Shown: piece after piece, positions 26,194 to 40,625 of the stretch
How the letters are laid out: each line of letters begins with the position of its first letter
How positions within the stretch are numbered: the first letter of the stretch is position 1
The notes under the pieces: model-generated
What the model was told of the DNA's origin: nothing
The model's database searches: none
Seen by the model: the letters and a program-made list of their open reading frames with translations, nothing else
Origin: Theocolax elegans
Lineage: Eukaryota; Arthropoda; Insecta; Hymenoptera; Cerocephalidae
Length of the DNA stretch: 64,000 bases
Assembly: GCA_026168455.1 (NCBI GenBank)
Contig: CM047431.1
Coordinates: 57,742,910 to 57,806,909 of the forward strand
Direction of reading: 5' to 3'
Made by a program: the position numbers and the translations under genes

Positions 26194-29100
26194 TTACACG
26201 TGAAATATCGCACACTTAATCTGAACCATTTTACGACAAGATATGCTGAAGCAGTAAAAATTATCCATCATCGTTGACATCCGGATGTCGTCGAAATCTT
26301 TACAGATTTCGCTTTGAAATTTAACGGGTTGGCTGAGTTGTCCAAATTGATCGACTCGATGAAAATAAGTTGAGAAAGTAGGATTTTCCATCTGCTCGGT
26401 GTACACTTGTAATATCAGTAAAATCAAGAAACTACCGTCCGGTAAATTAAAAATACGTATGTTGCGAATGAATTGCCTGTACGGTTGCGTGTTTATTACA
26501 ACCGACCGTATGAATTCAAAATTTTCATTGTACATTTCGCAGCTGAGATCGTAAAAGGATATTCCACGACATCGATTGACATTGCCGAAACCAGTGGAAT
26601 AGATGATCGAATTGTCCAGAATCTTCCGATGCTGAATCTAAAGACAACGATTAAGGGTTGATTACATCGACTAAAACTTAAATTTTCGTGCCAATATGTT
26701 ACCAACCTAGGAGCGATTAATTTGGTTATAATTATCACTGGACGAAAAATTAAACAAAACCAAGAGTTCTTTCATTTTCATTCTACGTTTTTTTAATGAA
26801 AATACAAACACCCGAATGCAATTGAAAATAAACGGGTTCTAGAAATTTTATACCAATGTCGTTGGTCAAGGTTTTAATATTTCTGCTCGTCATATTTTAT
26901 CTTATTTATTAATTTATTTATTTACTACACAATATGCAGTTAAAAAACGTATATCTTATAAGGACATATCTAATAATATCGTTAAACATATATAGGTCTG
27001 GTTATTAAAAAAAAATGGAATAGGTATGTACATAAAAACTTAAAAACTAACATTAAATCACGTAACATAATTAGCTAACATAGTAAAATAATTACAAGAT
27101 ATAATGTTTTAAACTCGGTTTGAAAGACAATTATATTTAATTGTATTAACATTTGCTGCTCTTAAAGTTAATAGATTTTTTGTCTGCTGAGAAATTCAGT
27201 TTTATTGTATAGAATGGTAGATTATTTTGTAACGGAGGCCAATGAATCCTAGTTTCGTTTACTTTGTCATCCAGCATTAATTGAGAAAAATAAACTAATC
27301 ACTTTTCGTTTGGCAAAATATCAACGCGAAATTAAAATATTTAATTGATTTTAAGATCTCCTTAGCCCAGTATAATAAATATTATAAGACAAAAGTGTAT
27401 TCTTAAGTAAAACGACCTTTTCATTCCAAATCTTTAGTCACATTTGAAAATTTTAACAACGAAAAATAAATGTGATCGTCTAAACATGTCTAAATGTCAA
27501 ATATGGACTGTGTGCACTCTCTCTGCACTAACCTTCTAAATTAACTCTACGATATGTTTTTTAATTTTATAATATAAAAATATGAAGAAAGTCTGATTTT
27601 TAAACGAGTAATGGTGAACTAAAGCAAATTTAGTGAAAAAATTTCTTCCACTTTGATTGCTTGTAAGTCGTAAAGAAATGGAGATAGTTTAATTGTAGTT
27701 ACAATAGAGGTAGTTTAATAATAATTTAAAATCTTTAAAAAATGAAGTTCAAATTGATCATTTTGAAGCATATCTAGTTACGAAAAATTTCAATATTTTT
27801 TTACTACTAAATTTTAGTTAAATTTTCATAAATTTCTTATTTTCTCTATAGCTTTGCTCTAAAATGACTGAATTGAGCTTCTTTTTTTAAATCATATTTG
27901 CTTAATCTCTCGTTAATCTCGGCTTTTTTTGGATTCTGGATCTACCTCTATTTCTTTATAATATTTATAAGAGTTATAAGCAATCAAATTGGAAGTAATT
28001 TTGTTTACAAAATTTACTTTAGTTAGCCATATTTTGGGAAAATTAACGCAATACGGTCTTTAAAATCTTATCTCATATTTTTATATTATGAACATATCCT
28101 AGAGTTTAGCTAAGATATTCGAAGGCCGAAGACCGTGACTTCGTGACCTACTCTAGTAAGTAACAATTCAATTTTCTAATATTTAATTTTTGGCGAGATT
28201 TGTGGTGTATAAATGTTCAAAGACCTCAAATTTGGAAAAAGCGGATCTTTTTAGTTAAGAACACGTTTTTTTATATGAGTTATTTAGTTGGTTTTACGTA
28301 TATTTTCCAGATGAAAAATCAATGGACTGTAAAATGTCCGTTTGGCCGTTAAGTGAGTCAAAAGAAAAGATGATGTTAGCTTTATTTGGATAAATAAAAA
28401 TGCTTGTAATACCTCCAAATCTTGGTTCAACTTGATCAAGATCGTTTGATTGCTCGTAATAACGGTGTAAAAGTAACCCATGGAAAAGTCTTTCTCGTCA
28501 ATAGTATTTATAGACCAGGAGGTGGCATTGTCGTACCGTATCAACTCATTCACTTTGACCAATTGACCATCTCGGTTGTATCTCATCCTGCAACCATACC
28601 CCTCACTGCAATTGTCGTGTTTTGTCAGGAAGATGTCGAATTCACTCTCGCTTGTTGCAAAACCGATCGAGTTACGATCGGTTGATTTTAATTCGGTCAC
28701 CACGGAATTAGTCTTGCACGTTTCAAAATTGATGATCAATGTGTGGAGTTTCTGCTTATTTGTCTCTGTAAAATCGGTATAATTTTATTAATTCAACTCG
28801 CTGTTGTATTACGATGTTATTGTGTGCGTGTACACGGAAATTGAAAGTAATTGCAAAACGAAAATAAAATAATTAAGTATAATAACCAACGTTTTCTTTT
28901 TATATATGTATAAATTATCAAATTGAAATGCGGCGTTATTCAAATGAAAAACACAGGTATAACAAGATAAAATTGCTCGCGTGAAGTAGAAGACTATATG
29001 TGCTGCTCCAATGCGTATGTTACGATTTTTTTTATAAACAAATTGAATGAAAACTAAATATCGTTTACATATTTATACAATTCTTGGTCCTTGTTCGTGA

Positions 29101-29661
29101 TTGTAAATAAGAAAATTCCCATCAATCAATACGCTAGGATACCCAATAATTTATATATGTGTACAATATTTATGTACACAAAATAAACGATTATTTCTAT
29201 TAATTTAAATTACTTTGTAAAATATTTGTAAAGTAATGTGCACTATTTTTGTGCACTAACATTATGTGTTTAATTCTTGGGTGTACAAATCAACCCTTGC
29301 CCTCTAAATTGGTAAATTAAATCTTAAAATCTACATTACCCAAAATGGACAATATAAGTGTTCCATCAGCCAGATTATCAAGATTAATGGGATACTTGGT
29401 ATTGTCCATCGAGGAAAACGGCACTTCACAACGATAGTAACCGATCTTTTCAGTCTCCAATTTTATTTTCGGCTCGACGTATCCCGGAAACGTGACGTAT
29501 ATCAGTTGATCGAACGTTTTCGTGACCAACGGTCGAAATTTCGATTCCTGGACAATTAGAAAACGATCACTCGTAAACGTTGCGATACCTTCGATCGTAT
29601 GAAGATTCATCAGGTTCGTTATTGTTATAATCGACGTTATAATCCACGTAGTGGTATACAT
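26194..29661 (-). CDS. Secreted protein of unknown function, three coding exons
   Basis: I do not recognise the family. Exons 29661-29340, 28765-28413 and 26637-26194 have phases 1/0 and give 372 residues. The start ATG at 29661 begins a hydrophobic segment (residues about 4-20, WIITSIITITNLMNL) that looks like a signal peptide with cleavage near residue 25. The mature part is mostly beta-prone and soluble. It has about 12 cysteines, three N-glycosylation sequons (NCS, NAT, NQT) and recurring D-G turn motifs (LADGTLIL, NRDGQLVKV, LPDGSFLIL). That pattern is compatible with a repeated beta fold such as a propeller, but this is an inference. No transmembrane anchor or catalytic motif is visible. 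The large second intron (26638-28412) carries a foldback repeat. Alternative read-through of the first donor would give only 114 residues. Confidence 0.68.
27530..28115. mobile_element. Foldback repeat in intron of the secreted-protein gene
   Basis: Left arm about 27538-27690 and right arm about 27945-28112 are imperfect reverse complements. They share blocks such as CTCTASGATATG, TAATATAAAAATATGA and a GAAATRGAGRTAG segment. The central part (about 27840-27900) matches the interior of the 16797-17195 element. It is non-autonomous; exact ends and target duplication are not resolved. Confidence 0.7.
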
Positions 29662-29707
29662 GACTGCGAGCCAACAATTACGATCGATTTATCGCGCATT
29701 AGATCCA

Positions 29708-29847
29708 CTATAGACAAAAAAATAACAGAAACCTAATAAAATATGTATCTCTGAAACTATAACTATGAAATTATCATTTTTATGATTTAAAAAATTCCTT
29801 TAAATTACTTAAAAACGCGTACCTACTCGTTCGGCAACTTGACTTAC
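29708..29847 (-). other. Intron in the 5' UTR of the secreted-protein gene
   Basis: Upstream of the ATG on the minus strand, a donor GTAAGTC (29847-29841) and an acceptor TTGTCTATAG ending at 29708 define a 140-bp intron. The second exon then runs from 29707 through the ATG at 29661. The first, non-coding exon would be about 29893-29848. Confidence 0.6.
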
Positions 29848-29916
29848 AAACGCGTTCAAATCACAATTTTCATTCGCCTCGTATACGAGAAATACACGGA
29901 GTCCGTTTCATAACAA

Positions 29917-29925
29917 CTATATATC
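29917..29925 (-). promoter_or_regulatory. TATA box for the secreted-protein gene
   Basis: On the minus strand GATATATAG lies here, about 30 bp before the inferred start of a short non-coding exon ending at the 29848 splice donor. A TATA box fits a tightly regulated secreted-product gene better than a housekeeping one; this is an inference. Confidence 0.45.
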
Positions 29926-30837
29926 AAAGACGGAAGATTGAGTTATCGGTTCAACCGATAACCATTCGTATATGTACTTTGACAAACTAATGTGATACTT
30001 TTTATTTTCGCTTTTTTATTCTTTTGCTACCGTATAGACGATGACACACATTCCGAGTCGAAAAAAAAGTGTATACACCCGTACGTTATTTACGTAAATG
30101 TGGTGTAAATCAGTTGAATTGCAGGAATCTACCTTCAAAATCTAAAAAATTGTCGATAAATGGTTAAACTTGAAATTTGAACGTAAACCGTATGCGGTAC
30201 CTAAGTAAAGTAAACAATTTCAAATTTAATAAAAATTAATAATCACTTTTCATCGGTAACGATTGGATGAAGCATCATATCGAGATTTGCGATTACTCAA
30301 AAATATGTACAAAAAATATTGTAATGACAAAATTTCTTTTAAATTTATGGAGTTCGAAAGATGGAACGTGTGAGATCATCGGTTTCATAATGGAGAATTG
30401 TGCATTCAAAACGATTTAAGTCTTGTATCCCATAAACAGTTAAAAATATTGTATACAATCCACAAAAAAATTAGATATATAGTTGTACAGATTTTTCGTC
30501 TAAAGGCGTACTTTGTTTAACGGCACATATGTCTAATGAACACTAGTAATTCATTTATTTAATTAGATTTACGATTATAATTTGGTTCACTGGGTTATTA
30601 AATAAGTTCACTTTTCTTCAAAATAAATAAAGAATGTTACACGTAAATTTACCCCAAAAATACAATTTAGGTGTTGCAAATACCTCAAAATATATTTCTA
30701 AAATATAAATAAATATAAATATATATATAAATTATTGTACCAAAACATAATTTACCAAAAAAAAAAACAAATTTTTCAGAAAAATTGCATTCTATATTGT
30801 AATTTTTTTCACATTATCTACTTACTTATAGGAAAAG

Positions 30838-31055
30838 CCATAGCCTTCAGATCACGCGGATCTTGGCATAACCCTGAGATATGTTTTGTAATATAAAAAT
30901 ATGAAGCAAGTCACGTTTTTAGATCCTAACGCGATAATTTCCCCAGGTATGGCTAACTACAGCAAATTTTATAAAAATATTACTTCCAACCTGATTGTTG
31001 ATAACTCGGAAAAAATATATATATTTATATATATATATATATATGGATCTAAAAT
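30838..31055. repeat. Half copy of the foldback family
   Basis: GAGATATGTTTTGTAATATA, then AAAAATATGAAG.AAGTC and a GGTATGGCTAACTA.AGCAAATTT block match one arm of the 27530-28115 element. The opposite arm is missing, and a TA microsatellite begins where the spacer would be. Confidence 0.7.
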
Positions 31056-31973
31056 TGATTCAAATCAACGGTCCTAATATACATATACAGTAAAAAACTG
31101 TTGGTTAATTAGCAAGACAAACTAAAGCTAAAAAATGACATGTGATATTCAATATTTAATGATATATTGACATAAGTATTCTTGATTTTTTGCAGATTAT
31201 TTGTTAATTCTGTATGTGACATATATTGTAAAATGTATACTTGTAGCTAATTTTATGATTGTTCCTAATGGGGTCACATATAGTTTGGAATGAAACTTAC
31301 AATTTTCGTGATCTATTACTTCCTCATAGACGAAGCTTTGTTAAAGTAAAATTTTTCGACGCACTAAAAAGTTGTTATAAGTATGTTTTAACATGTCAGG
31401 GATTGGAAATCACGTGTTTTTAGAAAATGTCTGTATGGATGTTTGTGTTTATGTGTGTGTATGTACATATACTTATACCGCCGTATTTTCGAAGCTACTC
31501 GGTTAATATCGCACAGCTTGCGTATGTGAAATAAGTTTTCAAAAATATTGATAATATTATTAATTTTTTTTATTTGAACCAAATATACTTTATAGGGAAT
31601 AAAAAAATCTACTCGATTATCAATTGACTAATTATCTCTATTATTTTTTCTGTTATTTAAAACAAATAATTTTTTTTTATATTTTGGAAATTAATCAGTC
31701 AAGTATGCTGAAAAAAGTTTATGATGAAGAAACCTTGTAATGGTTATATAAACTGTAAAAATTTCAAGTAATTATATCGATTAGTTTTGACTTAAAAAAT
31801 AAAAATGTGAAAAAATTGGGGTTTTTATGTGGAACGTTTTCGGGAATAAAAAGGATTTAATCCATACTTGAAAATTTGGGAAAGAATAGTCTTTCTGGCA
31901 GTTTCGATTCTTACCAGACTTATTAATTAGCATTATATAATTTTGCATAAAATGTTTGAGTGCTCATATCACT

Positions 31974-32111
31974 GGGGCCTTATTCAGTAATTTTAACGCA
32001 ATCGTTAGCAATGAATTAACGCCAAAATTTGTCGATAAAAGTCACTTAACGAACACATTTTGGCGTTAAATCGTACTTAGCGCTTGCATTAAAATTACTG
32101 AATAAGGCCCC
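31974..32111. mobile_element. 138-bp palindromic MITE
   Basis: The element is almost entirely a hairpin. It starts GGGGCCTTATTCAGTAATTT and ends with the reverse complement AAATTACTGAATAAGGCCCC. The pairing extends inward about 55 bp per side through a TTAACGCCAAAAT block. It has no coding capacity; a target duplication is not clear. Confidence 0.88.
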
Positions 32112-33248
32112 TGGAAATAATTAATCAAATATATTGAAAAAATCGTAGAAATAGAACATAATAAATAACATTATGCTGTAAAATTTCAAAATCTTTCTAT
32201 ATTAGTTTTTATATATTTAAAGAAAAGAAAAAAGATAATTTTTTATATTTTTTAATTAATGCCATCTAAAATTTTCGATGTCAGTTGATGAAAATTTTTT
32301 TTTATTTAATTTAAAATTTATAACGTAAATTACTAGATATATAAGTTTCAATAAAAAATGAATAATATTTTTAAACATATTATAATATTTTGTTTTAAAT
32401 ACTTAAATAATCGACACGTCAATTTGAGGAAGCTACGTGCTAATTAATTGGTAGAGGTTTTTTTAATGCTCAGCTGTATTAGACAATATTTTTTGGAAAA
32501 CTTTGTTAAACGTGCAGAAAAAAGGTATTTTGGTAAATTTACATTGGATTAGCCATTTTAGAGTTATAAAAGATTAGGAAATAAAGAAAATGTTAAAATT
32601 ACTATTTTTTACTTAAAATATCTCTAAAACTATTAAGTTTTAGCCTCTAAAAATTTAAACCAATTCAAATTCAACATAATTTTATTTTGTCAATCTTACA
32701 AGTACACATTAATTGTATAACACTGTTTTGTCTATGTATTTGATTTGAGTAACTTGAGCGAAACTTTTTTATAAATTTAAAAACTGTTGCGTGCTTATAA
32801 AATTTACATTAATTTAATTGTATATATTTAACAAATATGACTAGATGTATGTTTTAAGTAGTTAAAGAAACAATATTGGAATGACTATATGTTGAACTAT
32901 AGATAGATGTACAAAAAACATTTTTATACAATAGTTAAAATGTATGGATATAAATGTAACAAATATCTTAGAAAATATCAATATAAATATTAAAATTAGT
33001 AACTATCGTTATCTATAATAATTATAGTCTGTCACGAATATTCACAATATATCTAAGCTTCTTATTTAATTGTAAAAATTTGTTGTAACAAATATCTTTT
33101 AATCTAAATAGTGATTTAAAAAATTGTAATATTGTAAAATAGTCCAAAAAATAATATAAATCTAGCGATTATTAAATCGATCATTATAAATAATGATGTC
33201 AACGAATATTGATCCAAATACAAATTTATGTATAACAATCAGTCTTGA

Positions 33249-33576
<328 letters not shown>

Positions 33577-33647
33577 CAATTGTTAGTTCTCTCTTGAATC
33601 ACAGGAATTCCACGGTGTAGTTCATGTTCCAAATATAAGTGGAAATG
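33577..33647 (-). other. 5' UTR part of the HP1-like exon
   Basis: A TTATTTTCAG acceptor ends at 33648 on the minus strand, so the first coding exon begins with about 70 bases of 5' UTR. The promoter-proximal exon must be further right, between here and the hnRNP gene, and was not located. Confidence 0.6.
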
Positions 33648-33803
33648 CTGAAAATAAATAATTGGTTAATTTCCCAAGAAAATAAATTGTGTCGATGAAC
33701 AACTGTAATAAGAAAAGAATAGGAAGCAGCAACAATAATCAGTGGTATGCATTAATTTTACTAATTATCTTAGTTCACGGCTTTACGCGCCCAAACGCAT
33801 AAG

Positions 33804-33825
33804 CACACACGCGCGCACACGCACA
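33804..33825. repeat. Alternating purine-pyrimidine CA/CG run
   Basis: Twenty-two bases of strictly alternating CA and CG steps lie in the shared upstream region of the divergent HP1-like and hnRNP genes. Such runs can adopt Z-DNA. No function is claimed. Confidence 0.7.
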
Positions 33826-35190
33826 GTTGTGACGAGACACACATAACACAGATAATTGTAGGTTATAAACTTATAACCATTAATTACCTAATTATGAAAT
33901 GAAATAACCATTCCGGTAAACGGTGCAAGTAAAAGGACCCTCGAATATAAATAAACGAAAAAAAAACTAAACGGTACAATGTAAATGAAAGAAGAGAAGC
34001 ATATACGGTGTTCCAGTGGAGCAGGATATTGTCATTGTTTAACAACAAAGATGTGTGCATGTGTGTACTACGTATAGATATGCGTGTGATGCGCGTGAGC
34101 TGTGTACAGTGTATGTACACGAAGTCGCGAACACGTATACACGATCGACACGTTCAAAGGATTTGTTTACTTCCGAAAAAACTTGGATTTAAATTTCTAC
34201 CAAATGCAACGGATGTAGGTATACGTTCGATAAGACAGATACACTGAATATAATTGAGTAGACAAGCCAATTATACTGATTGACCTATTGTCCAATCGTA
34301 CAGTTACCGCTAAATGCATATACGTATATATTATATGTATATACACACACTTATATACTTACCAATCTTACCATGCACTCGGCTCGGACGTCAGAGAAAT
34401 TCGGAGTCGGGTATATAGATGTATAGTTGCAATTACTTATATTATAGTAATCAAAAGTAATTATGTTGTCGAACGTAAAGTGTAACGAAATAAACGATAT
34501 GAGACAACAAAATGAAAACAAGGCAGTTGTGGAGTTTAATCGCAAACACTAGTTGCGCTTGCAACTGAAATATCGTGACGGGAGCTTCACCAAAGACCAC
34601 ACTTTTACCGGTGTTCGAAAAACATATGTATATATAGGTATACTTACGTACATCAGGAACACAATAGTATATTACCAACGCACATATACGTATGTGACGC
34701 TTCTTTCTCTTCTGCTTTGTATGTACATACGTGGTTTCACCTTCAAGGAGCTATACACCTTATATCTATAGATTTGTGAAAGGGAGGTCAAATTTAAGCA
34801 AATAAATCGATATAATCAAAATATCAAGGTGCTTTTTTAAAAAAACATTGGGTCCGTAACTTATCAAATTTATCATTCAAACGGTATAAGTTCACATTAA
34901 GAAAAAAACGAAAAAAAACTAAAAAAAAAAAATAATATACAGCATACCCTACGAGATATAAGAAATAATCGTATCTCGAGCTTCAAAAAAATAAAAAAAG
35001 TAAAAATAATAAATAAACGAAAGTTTGAATCAAATTGAAAATAACCGCGGTTACAACTAGTTACAATAATACCGACGCGCCCTCTTTCAATACGATTAGC
35101 GTAGTGGTACATCCGGTACAATCTCCGCCTCCATAAGTGTACGCGCCCCCCCCCCCCTAAAAATCGTCGAAAAATAATCGATATTAAGCG
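33826..35190. other. Divergent intergenic region, HP1-like and hnRNP A genes
   Basis: I see no coding exon. The composition is mixed, with CpG- and TG-rich stretches near 34020-34160 and A-rich stretches at 34890-34940. A poly-C run (about 35144-35157) lies just before the hnRNP promoter. Confidence 0.45.
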
Positions 35191-35283
35191 TCAGAGAGAG
35201 AGAGAGAGAGAGGGTGTCGCTGCTGCTGAGTGAGCCGGGATCATATCGGTTGTACAGTTGTAACTAACATTCTCCCTCAGTCG
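35191..35283 (+). promoter_or_regulatory. hnRNP A promoter: GAGA tract and initiator
   Basis: A GA repeat of about 20 bp (35191-35212), a GAGA-factor-like site, precedes an initiator TCAGTC at 35278-35283. No TATA box is seen. This places the start of transcription about 170 bp before the ATG at 35448. Confidence 0.5.
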
Positions 35284-35447
35284 ACTCTTGTCCTTCGACC
35301 GTGCAAGAGGATTATACGAATAATCGACGATTCGTCCGGTCCTCTTCTCGTCGAGTTCGAGACAGTGTCAATTTCTTACACGGGATAGATCGTAAAGGCT
35401 TCGAAACGCGGCGCTCTACGCAAGGTCGAAACGCATCATCTTCGAAG

Positions 35448-39117
<3,670 letters not shown>

Positions 39118-39186
39118 ATCAATCAATAAATTAATGCTCCCTCCCGCTCTCTCTTGCTCGGTATGCATATAAGTATATTGAAATTA

Positions 39187-39282
39187 AAATTTATTACAAT
39201 TTTTAGAAAAGCCTTTTAAACAGAATAAACAATATACTGTTTATTCTTGTTAAATCTATTCTAAAAATTTTAATAAAATTTT
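39187..39282. repeat. AT-rich hairpin after the hnRNP stop
   Basis: Two arms of about 45 bases are close reverse complements. They share TTTTTAGAA and AGAATAAACA blocks around a tiny loop (near 39232-39238). It begins 70 bases after the stop codon. It could be a 3' UTR structure, a small MITE or a hairpin RNA precursor. Confidence 0.6.
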
Positions 39283-40463
39283 GCTTAAATGGTAGAAAAT
39301 ATTTTTGCTACAGTTTTTACATATCTTTTTACATATATATTAACCAAATAATTAATTTTCATTCATACAATTATTATTTGTACAAACATTTAATATAATA
39401 CTTGAAATGGAAAGTAGCAAAATGTCAGATTACCTTCACCAATTTTTATTACATTATTCACAATTATTTATGTTATAATCATCTTTTTCATTATTAACAA
39501 TTCATGTTACACTTTTAATCATGTGTTAACATTAACAGCTTATTCATATACGTACATCAGCCAATACCAAGTATATTAAAGGATACTTGACTAAATTTTT
39601 ATCACAGAAATTGTTCATTTTTCATTATTAAGTGGCGCGGTAGCGCCATAATGAAAGCATTCACATTAAATATTCATTTATATTCTTTATTTCCGCAGTA
39701 ATAATATATGTATATATAAAACATCAAAATAGGACCTTTTGTATAGCACCTTATTAGATAATAGTCTATATTTTACAAAACCAAACCCCAAGATACTTTG
39801 AGGTAAAGAGAAGGTACAATGAACTGCACTTTCAACATTTTTAAAATTTTCCATAACACTACAATTTAAATAAAAACTAAGAAATGAATATAGTTATTAT
39901 AATAGGTACAGATATTTTGTAGATAAGTTTTTGTTGATTTATTTGAATGATGAATTGGCAAAGCAACCATTCTACTGTTAGTGAATTTATTAATTCAAAA
40001 TTTCATTACAACCACTTTGACTTACTTCAATGGATTTATTGTCTAATATAGATTAAAATTTTTTGATAAGAATGTAAAAACTTATATACATAAAATATAA
40101 AATAAACTCTGATACAGAATACTACAATGAAAATCTAAATCCCAATTAATATATATATATAATAGAGAAACTTTAGGATAGTTCTATTCAAGTTAATTAT
40201 TTTATATACCTAAATCTAAATATAATATTAAATCATTAAATCTTAATCTATATTTAATTATAACAAACACATTTAGGTATTCGAAATTTCAAAGATGAAA
40301 ATAGATCATGATAGTAAATGTATGTAATTGAAGTCTGTCGTAAAAAAAATATTGTATTACCGTTACTAATTGAAAGTTTTGTAACTTTTGAACCTCAGGT
40401 GAATCCCATTCTACTTGTCTTCTAAACGCATAGCAGTACCCATGGTACTGTATTAGTATTGGA

Positions 40464-40625
40464 GCAGGCAGGGATAAGCAGGCATACAGACTAGAAAATA
40501 ACTCAGGCTAGCAAGACAGGAGAATCAAAGCAAAATGAAAGAAAGAAAGATACAGGAAATAACAAAACAGAAAAGTCAGGCAGAAATCCCGGCAGGCAGG
40601 ACAATCAGGCTACAGGAATGCAGGA
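40464..40625 (+). repeat. CAGG-rich cluster
   Basis: Twelve CAGG tetramers occur in about 160 bases of otherwise AT-rich sequence, including GCAGGCAGGG and GGCAGGCAGG, without a fixed period. A smaller group lies at 42030-42095. The composition differs sharply from the flanks. Confidence 0.7.

Larger units (their letters stand above)
29950..33248. other. AT-rich intergenic DNA with repeat fragments
   Basis: No coding exon could be supported. The interval contains a half copy of the 27.5-28.1 kb foldback family (30838-31055), a TA-rich microsatellite (about 31015-31047) and a compact palindromic MITE (31974-32111). Minus-strand DNA just left of 33249 is the 3' UTR side of the HP1-like gene. 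Confidence 0.5.
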
